A stretch of DNA of 64,000 bases from assembly GCA_011800155.1 (NCBI GenBank), contig CM022369.1:1178001-1242000 (forward strand), given 5' to 3'. Positions 1 through 11,186 of this stretch are shown here, piece by piece. Position numbers and translations under genes: made by a program. Within the stretch, counting starts at the first letter, position 1. Every line of letters begins with the position of its first letter. Source of the stretch: Flammulina velutipes. Taxonomy: Eukaryota; Basidiomycota; Agaricomycetes; Agaricales; Physalacriaceae. The notes below the pieces were generated by a model. That model was not told the origin of the DNA and ran no database searches. It saw only the letters and a list, made by a program, of their open reading frames with translations.

Positions 1-386
1 TCGCGAACATGTGTTTGCCAGAATCCATCCAAAAATGCAAGAGATATGGAAGGAGAGGATATGGACAAGATGATTTCCGCAAGCTCACTTGCTAGACCTT
101 GTTGTACTAACGGTTTGTCCGACATCCAGAAACCTGTTTTCCATCAGCAAAAGACTAGGATACGAGAGGTTACTCACAGTAGAAGATTCCCTTCCATAAT
201 TTTACCATCTCCGGTGGGGGTAATGCATTCTCAGACTCAGACAGAAAGGTCGCGAGCTGTTTCGTCGCTTTGTCTCGTACTTTTTTCTCTACAAGTCATA
301 AGCATCGGAATCATATTTGATCTGAGAGACATACCTGTAGATGCAAAGTATTTTCCCATTGGCGGGGCAGACGAGGAGGCAGACAT
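1..386 (-). CDS. RRP1: RRP1-like ribosomal RNA processing protein, 5' part (cut by window edge)
   Basis: Nucleolar protein of 60S ribosomal subunit biogenesis (RRP1/Nop52 family). The start is ATG at 384-386. Three exons can be joined: a short N-terminus ending GKYFAST, then an exon reading EKKVRDKATKQLATFL and [13 protein letters not shown], then [19 protein letters not shown] running to the window edge. [20 protein letters not shown]-type sequence is the hallmark of the family and spans a phase-1 GT-AG intron, which supports the splice. Only about 110 N-terminal residues are inside the window. It is head to head with the FBXO21-like gene, about 90 bp away. The exons are short, so no long open frame marks this gene. 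I am fairly sure of the family. Confidence 0.8.
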
Positions 387-478
387 GTTCGCAGTGGTGG
401 TTAACAACAGACTTTTTTTGATGCATTCACTCGATCAGATGACATCACTTTCACTCTCACCCTCACCCCACCGTCGAA
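387..478. promoter_or_regulatory. Divergent promoter RRP1 / FBXO21-like gene
   Basis: Only 92 bp separate the two start codons, so both genes must share this upstream region and probably overlapping 5' leaders. No TATA box is evident. Repeated TCACTTTCACTCTCACCC pyrimidine-rich sequence lies just before the rightward start. Confidence 0.5.
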
Positions 479-2532
479 ATGCAGCAACTTCCTCTAGATA
501 TTCTAATACACACATTGTCTCTTCTACCTGCGCTTCCCTCTTCTGATTCCTCCGTCTTCATTCTATCCTGTTTCCTCCAGAGTAGCAGGCTTCTACGCGA
601 GGCAGCGTCCATATCTTCGCTCTGGGAACCCCACTATCGGAGCAGGTATCTGCATTGCAATGAACGGGATGAATCACTGCGGAATTCCCGCACAAACGGA
701 GACTGGAAGTTAATGTATTTCGAACGCCGACGCATCGACCACGACGCACTAGACCTCTTAGGGAAGATCGTATCGCGGAGGGATGATCAACTGGACAACA
801 TCAGAAGGTTATTCAATTCATCGTTCGATATTTGGGATGCTCTGCGAATAGAGGCGGAGCAGCCACTTCCTGCAATCCTTGGGTTAGCCGTGAACGATGT
901 ATTCACGCCTCGGAGCGATCACGCCAAAGTCGCGCCTTATGCAGTCACTCGCCGCTACTGGGCCTCCTCTATCTTGGAGGCAATTTCTAGAAGCTACGCC
1001 ATCCAGCTGTGGGACAGAGAGCAGCGCGGGGATGATTCGATCTCATTCGTTGAATCGTTCTCTGCGCTATCCTGTTTTTGCGGTATCTCACCAGTACAGG
1101 TACTTACCCGACGCGTCTTACGGCCCGTTCCGTCAATGCTTATCTTTTTGCCCAGATGAAATCCCTACTGGACACTCTTATCTGCCAATGTCAGACTTAT
1201 CTATCGGACAAGAAATGTATCGTGGATCCCGGAGAACCAGGATACGACCTCGTTGACTTGTGCGTCAATATTTGTCACTTCATGGAAAAGGAAGGTTTTG
1301 GTCCTGCCGAAGGTGAGCATCAACGTTTAAGGATGGAACCTTGCCCTGACACGCATCTAGTGCAGGCATTCCACAGCCTCAACAATATATATCCTCATAA
1401 GTATCTAACGACAAACAGGAAGAGCATTCCCATCTCACTTGTTCATGTTTTTGTCGGATTGGCCCGTGGAATCGGCATACCAGCATCTCCTGTAGATTTC
1501 CCTAAACGCGTCCTGGCACACATAAAGTCGTCGAAAGCAAATGAAGAGGACTTCTACGTCGATGTCTTCGGAGCACGGGAAAAGGCGATTCTCACTATCC
1601 GAGATGACATTGTGGGACTTCTCGCTCGAAGCGGTATCCTACCGCAAGCTATGGATTCACTCATGATCCCCTCTCAAGCCCCACCCATGCTCCTTCGAAC
1701 GAGCCGCAATATCATGGCATCTGTTCACACCCATACCAATCCCTTTCGGGACCCAGCGAACATTCCTCTATATCTTGCCTTTACACTTTATCTGCTCTTT
1801 ACGACGGGCGGCCATTTCGCGTCCAGGGTTAGCGGGTACATGGGACTCGTCGACTCTGTCACTGTTCTTCCACTCTCGCTCACCCCGATTTTTACAAAAG
1901 AAGGTCCAATACGAACCCATTTTGAGGATGTGTATCGATCTATGGTCCAAGGCCACAAGAGGTCAGCACGCATATCGCGTCGTTCGGACCCAGACAACCA
2001 CCGTGTCAAGTATAGCGTTGGTATGTTCTTCAAGCACAAGCAATTCAAATACATCGCTTGCATAAGTTCATGGGATGTGAGCTATGCATCATCGCAGCTT
2101 GCAAACCTAATACTAATAGTCATGTTTCCTAGAATACGTGCAAGATGGATGAGAAATGGATCGAAGAAATGGGAGTCCATAGATTGCCCAGTGGTAGCGA
2201 CCAACCATTCTACCTGTCGTTTGCTATAGACGGCACAGAACGATGTCAGGCACCGTTCCATACCTCATGAACCACGCTAACATGAGACCTCATTTACAGA
2301 TGTCGCGGAAGACAACATAGTACCCATTAACTTGGAGGTTGATGACGCTGCGAAGTTCTTCTCCGTTGTTCAAACCATGCCAGCGCACTTCAGTGACATC
2401 GAAATAGACAAGGACGGCCACGCGCAACTCGTTTTGAGTCCAGCGCTGAAGCGCGTCTTTCCAGAAGACAAAGCTATGACGGGCGATCCTTGCAAGTTTA
2501 TCCCAGCACTCATTCCGAACACTCTGTTCTAA
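479..2532 (+). CDS. FBXO21-like F-box protein with transglutaminase-like (SirB1) and YccV domains
   Basis: Probable substrate receptor of an SCF ubiquitin ligase. Splicing four introns (1100-1155, about 1312-1359, 2077-2132, 2245-2299) gives about 612 residues with no frame break. The N-terminus (MQQLPLDILIHTLSLLP) is an F-box. A middle section with RKSIPISLVHVFVGLARGIG matches the SirB1/transglutaminase-like core of FBXO21. The C-terminal part from YSVGMFFKHKQFKYIACISSWD onward, ending GTERYVAEDNI across the last intron, is the YccV/HemiDNA-binding-like domain. The F-box + SirB1 + YccV order is that of animal FBXO21 and of fungal homologues. The second intron is 48 nt, a multiple of three without a stop, so its retention would only insert 16 residues. 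The next gene follows in the same direction. Confidence 0.8.
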
Positions 2533-2807
2533 CCCGTCTCAGCGTTCCCTCGTCAAGTTCAAGCCAAGGAGAATGGAGAGCTCGTGTAGTAGCGTATGTG
2601 TTGCTATTGCTATCACCTATATAGACGGTATTCGACCGAGAAAACACGATGATTCTTAGGAGGCTCAAATGCCGTTCAATCTGACAGAAACGAAACAAAA
2701 ACAAATCTCATGATGGGGTGCATTGTTCATGTCACGTCACGGACTCTTGCCTCCTCCTCCTTCCTCCACCAGCTATTACCTCGTCCGCCTCAGTATCCCA
2801 GGCGAAC

Positions 2808-4367
2808 ATGGAAGAACAGCCGCGTGTATGTTGCTGTCGATCTCCATTGCATCAAATGGCCGAACTGGATGCAATCGAGGCGAAGAAGCCGGATCGCACG
2901 AAAGAACTGCTCCTTAACAATGAGCCTCCATTGGACGACGAGGCGTTTTATTACCAAGAAACGGCACCCGCTGTCCACAACATCAGTAACAGTCTTGACC
3001 AGACCGTCGCATCGCTGGAAGACGCGCTCCAACGCGTGAAAGACTTGCGCGCCCGCGCACTGACCTACATTTCGCACTCAGAAGTCATTCGGCATCCGAT
3101 GCGACTGCTCCCTCCCGAGATTATCAGCATGATATTCCTCTATACCACTTGCGAGTTACCCATAACCCGTACTAGTCTCGCGCTCTACGACTCTATTTCA
3201 CCCGGCTGGCAATGCCCGTGGTCATTGATTGGGGTTTGCCGTCGGTGGCGCAACATTGGATTGCATCTTCCCAGCCTGTGGACCTACGTCAGGATCAATT
3301 TCTCTCTTCACCATGCCTTGTGGCATGGCATTAAACGACTGCGTTTGTATCTCGAAAGGTCACAAGGACGTGGTTTGATTGTTCGACTGGATGGCAGCTT
3401 TGGTTGGGCTCACTACGATCTTCAGGACCTCCTTAGGTCTTCCACGGGACGGTGGGTGGCACTTACGGTATTACCGTCCACTGCCAGACGTTTCTCTGGT
3501 TGCACATTCGATATGTTGCAAAAATTGGTTTTGTCGAAATCCGCTGCCCCGATCACTGAACTTGACGTTTTCAAGGAAGCTCCCAGCCTGGTTCATATTA
3601 TCAACCACGACATTCGTCTGAAGCTGTTGTTTGACCCACCAGTATGGCACAGGCTTCAACGCTTCACCGACGCCAACCTAGACAGTCCAGTCATGTCTCA
3701 ACTCCCTCAAATGTCCTGTTTGTTTAAACTGGATTTAGACTTGCCGACATGGTCAGACCGGTTGGAAGACATCGTCGCGTGTGAACTACCCAACGTCCAC
3801 ATACTCGTGATGCGGGAGCTTCAGAATGAAGGCGTTCCGGGGATGATCAGGCGGTTTTTCAGCAAATTTACCCTCCCGAAACTCAACGACCTTGGCCTCG
3901 AATTCTGCGGCGACCAACTGACACTCTTCCCCGACCTCGGCGCATCAGCAGAACTCTTGACCACACTCTATATCGGATACGAGACGGAGAAATATCCTGA
4001 GAATGGAGAATCCGTCATATCCTTCCTGGCGTCTACTTCCAACGTAGAATCTCTCACTCTGTGGGCGAGAGATTGGCCGGTGTGTGTGGTTGTTGGGCTG
4101 ACCGTCATGTATGATGTACAGCCCATCCTTCCTCGCCTGCGTGTGCTAGATATAGAGCAGTGCCGGGGTGTCATCAAGCTGGCCACAGCGGATCAAGTGT
4201 TGGGTATGCTTGAATCGCGTGTAGGGATAAGCGCTCCAGGTACGGATGGGTTCGCGGGTACGCCTTGCATGTTACAGAAACTTGTTGTCTGGGAGCACGA
4301 TCCGTTGGTGGGTATGGACAGATACCACAGGATACGGGAGAAGCTGGCGGGAGTGTCGAAGAGTTAG
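2808..4367 (+). CDS. F-box domain protein (Agaricomycete leucine-rich F-box family)
   Basis: Single-exon reading frame of 519 codons from ATG 2808; an in-frame ATG at 2856 (MAELDAIEAKK) is an alternative start. An N-terminal helix/coiled-coil (about residues 55-85) precedes the F-box core with RLLPPEIISMIFLYTT and a WxCPWSLIGVCRRWRNIGL segment, the usual arrangement in the greatly expanded mushroom F-box family. The rest looks like degenerate leucine-rich repeats (repeated LxxLxL segments such as LPKLNDLGLEFCGDQLTLFP). The likely role is substrate recognition for an SCF ligase; the substrate is unknown. Members of this family evolve fast. Confidence 0.75.
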   Translation: MEEQPRVCCCRSPLHQMAELDAIEAKKPDRTKELLLNNEPPLDDEAFYYQETAPAVHNISNSLDQTVASLEDALQRVKDLRARALTYISHSEVIRHPMRLLPPEIISMIFLYTTCELPITRTSLALYDSISPGWQCPWSLIGVCRRWRNIGLHLPSLWTYVRINFSLHHALWHGIKRLRLYLERSQGRGLIVRLDGSFGWAHYDLQDLLRSSTGRWVALTVLPSTARRFSGCTFDMLQKLVLSKSAAPITELDVFKEAPSLVHIINHDIRLKLLFDPPVWHRLQRFTDANLDSPVMSQLPQMSCLFKLDLDLPTWSDRLEDIVACELPNVHILVMRELQNEGVPGMIRRFFSKFTLPKLNDLGLEFCGDQLTLFPDLGASAELLTTLYIGYETEKYPENGESVISFLASTSNVESLTLWARDWPVCVVVGLTVMYDVQPILPRLRVLDIEQCRGVIKLATADQVLGMLESRVGISAPGTDGFAGTPCMLQKLVVWEHDPLVGMDRYHRIREKLAGVSKS

Positions 4368-4671
4368 GAATCTTTCGTCGCTGGTAATACTTACTACGTT
4401 GTCATCCTGTGTAGCAATCTGTCGCGATCCGCTTTTTCGCATGGCTGTGTGTGTATCCTTAACAACACAGCTCATTGAGTTCAATGTTCAACGAGCATAG
4501 CTCCCGTGCATATTGACATCAGAACTGATTGATCACTTGCATGTGTTGCTGGCAATCGCTCTTTCCTCCGATCCACCACGGTGTCTCAAACAATGTGCTT
4601 GGTTTAGATCCAACTGTATCTCTTCCTACACATTCAAGACTTGCTTGAGGTAGCCCTCGTACCCCATATTA
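4368..4671. other. Intergenic, no gene seen
   Basis: About 300 bp between the F-box gene and the methyltransferase. No credible coding exon, RNA gene or repeat was seen; it presumably holds the F-box 3' UTR and the methyltransferase promoter. Confidence 0.5.
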
Positions 4672-6849
4672 ATGCAATCGACGTCGGCGACGTTGGCCGC
4701 TGCGTTGCAACCTCCACGGCCTGTCTCGACTATCGGAAAGCTCTCCACCAGTTCGGACAACAAACGACACACCCGCAAAGAGAACAACTTTGTTCTCAAA
4801 TACGGCCAACGACACCATTCTTATGACAGCGAAAAGGCCCCGTATCCTTTATCGTATGACCGACATGTCCTAGAGCTGTGAGTACCAGTCCACACTCGCA
4901 TATATGCCGGGATATTCAGGTCGCCCACAGGGAATCACTGGACAATCATTTCACGAAGCACTTGCGCAGTGGGTCGGTGTCTTTCGTCAACCATGAGGAG
5001 GTACCGGAAAGGGTGCTTGACTTGGGATGCGGGGTACGTTTATGCCTCTACGCCTTTGGTCATATCCTCATCTATCGACGCGTATAGATGGGAACCTGGG
5101 TTATCGACGCCGCAAAGCAGTGGCCAGACTGTGAACTCGTATGTATACCCCTAGGCCCTATCATTCACTCTCATCATTCATAGGTCGGATTTGATCTCGT
5201 TAACATACAAATACCCGTGGCCGCTGTCGACCCATTGCTAGCCAAACGAATAACATGGGTACACGGCAATTTGTGAGCGCCTACGCATCCTCAGACGCCC
5301 CGCCACTCTAATCCCACCCGCAGCCTTACGACCAGGTTACCATTCGAAGAGGACGAATTTGACCACGTACACATCCAATCCATTGCCCAAGGCGTCCCAG
5401 AGAACAAGTGGGACAATTTATTTGACGTAAGACGCGTCCCGACGCACTTCTATGAACCCTCGTCCTCATTTTTGCTGTAGGAAATTAACAGAGTTTTACG
5501 ACCCGGAGGCTCAGTGGAAATTATTGAAGATGGTACGGAATACTGCTCTACCGGCGTTTGTGTTCTTATTTTCTACAGATGCTGTATTTCCCTATCTTCC
5601 ACGATGGTTTACGGCGCCTATGAGAGCACGACCGCGACGAACTACTTTTCCTGACGGTTCACAGCGAGGATACCCTTCTCTTTCTGATATTCCTGGCCAC
5701 GACATACCCTCTCACGACCACGCTCTGTTGGAATCGCTCTACAATGCTGTATTCCAACATCGCTTCATCAACATGCGGCCCTCTTGTGCGTATTCCCAGC
5801 TTCCCTCCGTTTCTCTTCCGCCTAACCGCTCTTCTTAGCTCTCCTACCTAATTACTTCATTTCCTATTTCCGACATTGCACTCTAGGCCCCGTCATCAGT
5901 TATCCTATGCCGGCCATTCCTCCCTTGCAACCACTTCCCACACAAATAGTCAACGCGCACAGCAAGGATATGAGTCCAGAAAACGCAGACTCACGCATAT
6001 CGATGTTCTTCCCTGTCATAACTTCTGATATGACATCTGCCATTCCTAGTGTCAGGCCTCCTTCCATGTCGTTCTCATCAACGATATCTTCGTGCTCCAC
6101 AGTTCAGTCATCGACGTACGATTCGTCACTGTCTTCTTTGTTCAGTTTCAGCGGGAGGGGAAAATCTGGTTCGGTGTCGACGACTGCGTCTAATGGCCCA
6201 TCGCCACCGACAGAGTCGTCTCTGACACCGCCTGATCCTGAGAAGTTGTCTTCTGAACGGCTAGCACGTACGCCTACGCCTGTCCCGAAGCTCTACGCCC
6301 CATACATGCTGGAGAGCTCATCCACGGACTTGACGGCGGTGCCGTCCATACCATCTGCACTTTTCTCGAAGGACAGGCTCGTATCGCTGAATGAACGCTC
6401 GCTAGCGATGCACCTATTCAGGTCATATCAAATCGTTCTCGCATGCCGCGAAGCGTTATGGGAGGAGTTAAAAGATCGTATACGAAACCGACGAGAGGAG
6501 CTCACTCCCTTCGGGTGGGAGGACGATGATGATTTCGAAGAGACGCAGAATAGAAAAAAATTCGAGAAGCTTCTTGAGAGGTACCAAAAGTATGTTGACT
6601 CACAACCGTTTCTATGGAGGTTACTGACATGTTTGTTCCAGCGATATGCAAGCGAGGTGTGCGTTATGGTGCTCGTTGAATAACATCGGGTGGCCGTTCC
6701 CACCTCGGGAGCCGCTCTCTAAAGCAGAGTTAATAGAAGAGGAGAGGATGCGTGAGGCTATGCTAGAGGCGAGACAGCAAGCGCCACTAGAAGAGCAGCA
6801 GGTGCCTTGTCGGACAACGCGGGTTCTCGTCGGATTCAAACCCCAGTGA
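4672..6849 (+). CDS. SAM-dependent methyltransferase (class I) with long disordered insertion
   Basis: Class I methyltransferase assembled from about nine exons. The first exon ends in KYGQRHHSYDSEKAPYPLSYDRHVLEL, the second carries the SAM-binding motif I (PERVLDLGCG), then GTWVIDAAKQWPDCELVGFDL (motif II), RITWVHGNF, FDHVHIQSIAQGVPENKWDNLFDEINRVLRPGG (motifs post-II/III) and SVEIIEDG. The junctions keep frame and use standard donors and acceptors. After the catalytic half a Ser/Pro-rich, low-complexity stretch of about 150 residues (5900-6350) is followed by a helical C-terminal part (HLFRSYQIVLACREALWEELKDR) and a final exon ending in a Glu/Arg-rich helix. This two-part layout recurs in a mushroom-specific methyltransferase group; the substrate is unknown. 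Confidence 0.75.
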
Positions 6850-7084
6850 TGAAAGCCTCCCGTTCCTTTTTTGTGTTTTTGGGGTTATATATGTGTACAT
6901 TTGCTATGCGTCGGATATCCATGTATTCCTACATATGTCTGTACCGATATTGCTTTGACGTTTTTTTATTGAACTTGAGAAGAATCAAGATGAAGCGCTT
7001 TGTCCGTGTTTGGCATGCGCTTTATTTTTTTCCTGTTTCTGGTTTCTGCTTGAGCGATCACCTGGCGAGAAACTTTTTATCTTT

Positions 7085-10000
7085 ATGGCTGCTTCATCGT
7101 CGAAGGAGGCGCACCACATCCCGTTACCGCCCAGTCCATCCGCTGCGCAGGAACCAAAAGCGTCCACGAAGAAAAAGGGAAAACAGGGACACACCAAAAG
7201 ACGCGTTCCTCCAAAGTCCGCTGTTGCCACCAAGACTCCCCGGGTGAAGATAGACTCTGGATCGGACTGGGATTGGACACCCCTCACCGACTCGCATGTC
7301 AGCAAGGTCCCGCCTCTGTTTACTAAAGATGGGAGGTAACGCAATTCCTAGCCATCTCATTTGTCAATTGTCGATTGTTAATTATCCTACTTGTTATAGT
7401 TATTTCTTCTCTCTAGTGGGACCTTCCGTGAAAATCTACTCTGTAGCGACTGGCCACGTCGTGTCGACACTCAGCGCACCGCGCCTGGCATCTCTGACTT
7501 GCGCGGTGCTCAACCCCCACAACGCATTCCAGTTGATCACCGGATCCTCCGCTGGGCGTCTCCACATCTGGGATTTCCTCGAAGGCACCCTTCTCCGGAC
7601 TATCGATCTCGGGCAACCCATCCAGTGCATATGCGCACATGAAAAATTCAAAGACCACGTCTTCGTCGCTATGATGCGTCCCGCCAGTACGACTAAATCC
7701 AAAAAAAGCAAAGGTATGTTTGATCCCACCTCATCTATGATTTATCGCTTGCATCCTAACTGTCGAGGATAGATGGGAACGCCGTAGTACTAAAGGTATC
7801 CCTCGACGCCACTCCGGAGATGACAGCAATAGGCAAGACAAAATTCCCCACAGGCCTCTCGATCTCCGCAAGCGGCTCCTGGATCGTCGCCACCGCCGGC
7901 CACAAATCCTACGTCGCAGCCCTCACCACAACCCGCAAACCCCACTTTACAAAATACGTCTCCCCCGAGCGCATCACATGCCTCGCCCTGCACCCCTCCG
8001 AGGACTACTTCGCCACCGGCGACGCGAAGGGTAATATCCGGCTGTGGTATTGTCTGAATGATGAGCATGTGGCGGATGCGGGGATGGCGGGCGTGGAGAA
8101 GCGCACGCAGACGGCGAGTCTGCATTGGCACGCGCATGCTGTGGCGTCGTTGGCGTTTACGGGTAATGGCGCGTATTTGGTTAGTGGTGGGGAGGAGGCG
8201 GTCCTGGTGGTTTGGCAGCTTGAATCGGGCAAGAAGGAGTTTGTTCCTCGGTTGGGAGCGCCGATTAATGCGGTTTCGGTGGTGAGGTCTAAGCATGAGG
8301 AGGAGTATCTGGTTGGGCTTGTGGATGGGACGTATATCTTTGTCACATCTGGTTCGCTTCAGGTCGCGCGGAGTTATTCGCGTATACGATTGGGTATGTT
8401 TCCGGATTCTAGTTCTTTCCTTGTTCTTCTCCTTATCATTATCTTCTTCAAGATCCCATATCGACTTTCTCAAAGAACGCAACCTCCCTCCTGGCCTCCC
8501 ATTCGGCTGCATCGACCCTCATCCTCCCCTCATCACATCCCTCCTCCCTCCAAATATTCTCCATACCCTCCTCGAGGATCATCTCCGAGTTGGAGGTGAC
8601 TCCTTCAAATCGGGTGTCTCGACGTGATGGGAAGCCGGTAGAACCATCCCGGATAGAGGCTACGGCCATCGCGTCGTGCGGGGACTGGATGGCCACCGTC
8701 GATCGGCGCGAAGGCGACAGCGTCATCCACAGCGAGATATACCTCAAGATTTGGCGATGGGACCGTCCGACTGGGGCGTGGACGCTTAATACGCGTATTG
8801 ATAGGCCGCATGGCGTTGAGCGGGTTACGGACGTTGCGTTCAGTCCTGTGGGGCTTGACTCGCGTTGGTTTCTGCTTGTTACTACGGGGGAGGATGGGAA
8901 TGTCAAGATGTGGCGGTTTAGGGAGTCGAAAGATCAGGGTGAGTGTCTTTGTGTTTTCTTCATGTATATGTGCTGAAGGTTTTATCAGGTTACTGGGTCG
9001 CCCGGTCAACGTTCGGTTTCCGCTCTCAAACGCCCAAACAGGTTTCCTGGGCCCCAGACGGGTCTCTACTCGCTGTATCATTCGACCAGCACGTAATTCT
9101 CTACGACCCGATCTCCACTCTCCCCCAACGCGTCCTATCGTCCCCCGAATGCCCACACGTAACCTCCTCCCATTTCGTGGGCCCCACAGGGCGCTACCTC
9201 GTCGTTCAATCGGGGCGGGACATCTCCCTTTGGGATTTAGTTACACACTCCGTATCGTGGCACACGCGCCATCCACTCCCCATTGATAAGATCCTTCCCA
9301 GTGGGGATGAGGATAGGTTTACGGTGGTGAGTACGGCTGCGCCTACTGCTACCAGGCTCGCCATGTATGATTGTGAGTCTGGGGAGCCGAGGACGACGAG
9401 GGGCCTGCCGTTTGCGCTGCGGGGCGTGGTGTTACATGAAGGGGGGTATGTGGGTGTCTCGCAGGAGTGGAATCTGGTGTTGTTTGGGGAGGGAGTGAAG
9501 AAGCGGGAGAAGGAGAGGAGAGGGGGGATTGGAGCGGCGGTAAAGGTTGGGGGGAGGAGCACGCTTTTCCAGGATATCTTTGGGAAGTCTGCGTTTGAGA
9601 GGAGGGAGGATGTGGTGGTGAGGGAGGATCCTGGGTTCGTGTCGAGCGTCCCGGTGTTGTTTGACGGGCCGTCGTATATGATGCCGCCACTGGAGAGCTT
9701 GTTTGATGATGCGATGGGTGGGTTTATTCGTCCGAGGGCGGTGGATACGGACGTGCCTGCTGTGGATGCAGAGGGAGATGTGGAGATGGAGGAACCGGAG
9801 GATGTGCATACGAAGCCTCGTCGTCCGACGAGGAAACCGGTTGACCGGGCGGAGATGGACTCGTTTGTTAGTCTTTTCAAGGAGCATTCGTTACAACGTG
9901 AGTTGTTTTCTTCCCTTGTCCTCTTGATGAACTTCTTTCTGACGGGTTGTATAGCGAAACAACGCGCCCCGCCACCTGTTGTGCGACCTACTAATGGCGT

Positions 10001-10133
10001 TTCCAAGACTCCCGGGAAAACGAACGGACACAGTGTCAGCAAGCGGGCTCCCATCGTACCTACGCCGACGTCTCTACCTCCGTCCTCACCGACGATGATG
10101 GTTAATGGTAAAAAGCGCAAAAAAGTAGAGTAG
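7085..10133 (+). CDS. NAN1: UTP17/NAN1 (WDR75-like) U3 snoRNP WD40 protein
   Basis: Component of the t-UTP/UTP-A subcomplex of the small-subunit processome, acting in the nucleolus on Pol I transcription and early pre-rRNA processing. After a basic Lys-rich N-terminus, WD40 repeats follow: LITGSSAGRLHIWDF, ATGDAKGNIRLWYC and the diagnostic AHAVASLAFTGNGAYLVSGGEEAVLVVWQLE...FVPRLGAPI block that matches WDR75/Utp17. A second propeller follows (TTGEDGNVKMWRF, VSWAPDGSLLAVSFDQHV). The acidic C-terminus ends in Lys-rich KKRKKVE. About six exons; introns near 7337-7400, 7713-7770, 8394-8475, 8939-8987 and 9898-9954. GC content rises sharply in the exons at 7.8-8.3 kb and 9.0-9.8 kb. Confident call. 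Confidence 0.85.
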
Positions 10134-10261
10134 ATCTATATTATATATAGCATAGTGCGCACTATATATATAACAATGATGTTGTATGTGATACTATCGC
10201 TATGATTTTACTTCAAAAGTTCAAACTACAAAAACCAGGGAAAGTGTTGATAGTGTAAAAG

Positions 10262-10344
10262 TGTCGGTAACTGGAATCGAACCAATGGCTCCTCGGGGCT
10301 TGTACATCCACAACGAGGTGATTTAACCCCTAATCGATACCGAC
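10262..10344 (-). tRNA. tRNA-His(GTG), copy A, 11-nt intron
   Basis: Cloverleaf read by eye: acceptor GTCGGTA/TACCGAC (7 bp), D arm GATT-AGGGGTTA-AATC, anticodon stem CCTCG/CGAGG, loop TT-GTG-G...C, 4-nt variable loop AGCC, T arm ATTGG-TTCGATT-CCAGT, discriminator A. The anticodon GTG gives histidine; eukaryotic tRNA-His lacks an encoded G-1. The intron (10297-10307) lies at the standard position 37/38. A TTTT Pol III stop follows within about 5 nt on the minus strand. A TGTGGCGT motif is 38 nt upstream. Confidence 0.88.
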
Positions 10345-10458
10345 GTCCAAGACATATGTTGGGTGCCATCAGAGGGAGCGCCACGCCACACATCAAACTG
10401 AGACATATAAAAACCTCGAACCGTGGTTCCTCAGGCTCAAAAATCTCATTCAGCCAAT

Positions 10459-10558
10459 TGTCGGTAACTGGAATCGAGCCAATGGCTCCTCGGGTTATTG
10501 GGAATATTCCTATTGACACTACCACAACGAGGTGATTTAACTCCTAATCGATACCGAC
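10459..10558 (-). tRNA. tRNA-His(GTG), copy B, 28-nt intron, internal promoter changes
   Basis: Same cloverleaf as copy A with the longest intron of the set (10494-10521, 28 nt, A/T-rich). It differs in the D loop (AGGAGTTA for AGGGGTTA) and in the T loop (CTCGATT for TTCGATT, the T54 position of the B box). Both changes hit D-loop/T-loop contacts and the Pol III A/B boxes, so this copy may be weakened. A TTTTT run lies about 14 nt downstream on the minus strand. The acceptor stem is intact. Confidence 0.75.
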
Positions 10559-10646
10559 GTGCGATGTGGTGATTTGTGGACGCCACGTTGAGCTGAGTTC
10601 GGCCATTCATCAAAGTTAGAGTGGCAAGTCTGCCGACTTTTACACG

Positions 10647-10729
10647 GTCGGTATCGATTAGGGGTTAAATCACCTCGTTGTGGCGTTGCGTGCTCCGAGG
10701 AGCCACTGGTTCGATTCCAGTTACCGACA
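10647..10729 (+). tRNA. tRNA-His(GTG), copy C, 11-nt intron
   Basis: Canonical copy: acceptor GTCGGTA/TACCGAC, D arm, anticodon stem CCTCG/CGAGG with GTG anticodon, T arm ACTGG-TTCGATT-CCAGT and discriminator A. The intron at 10684-10694 is 11 nt and unrelated in sequence to that of copy A. Preceded by TTTTACAC and followed by ATTTTT about 20 nt downstream. Divergent to copy B, 88 bp away. Confidence 0.88.
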
Positions 10730-11186
10730 ATGCCATCGGGCAGAACAGCATTTTTCAACGACGGACATTTTGCAACCGAGGACATAAACCAATACGAACA
10801 ATTCTTTCTTCTTGTCGTTCTACGTAGTACATTTGGGATTTGTATGTAGGAATAGGAATAAAAGTTAAGAATAAGAGATACAGTGAGAGAGCATATGCGA
10901 CAGGACTATAATACAGGATGTGGCGGGTATATAGATAGCTAGGATGCAGGAAAGCGAGGTGTAGAGCAGAGCATAGCGAGGGAAAGCATAGGAGAGCATA
11001 GGTGCGAGGCGACATACGAGATCTGGCGGGCGCGGCGTGATGTCCAATCGGCGAAGGGGAGAAAGCCCAACGGCAAGGACGACGCGACGCTCAATAGCTG
11101 GCGGGCAAAGGGAGGGAAGACACCGACGACCTGCGTCGAGCCACGTCCTCGATGGAACGAACCGAACGAAAAATGTATCCATCCTT
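10730..11186. other. Intergenic between left tRNA-His cluster and HD1
   Basis: About 450 bp with no credible exon. Purine-rich GAGAGCATA/AGCATAG repeats (10890-11000) look like simple-sequence drift. It should contain the HD1 3' UTR. Confidence 0.45.

Noticed and set aside
46..546. 166-codon plus-strand frame at the left edge
   Set aside because: It runs antisense over RRP1 exons that join into a recognisable protein; chance frame.
9206..10120. 304-codon minus-strand open frame
   Set aside because: Antisense shadow of the GC-rich last large exon of NAN1, which has clear WD40 sequence on the plus strand.
10262..10729. tRNA-derived SINE or retroelement instead of genuine tRNA genes
   Set aside because: Each copy ends cleanly at the discriminator base, has a T-run terminator and no shared 3' body or poly-A/target duplication; full cloverleafs with consistent 37/38 introns fit real tRNA genes.
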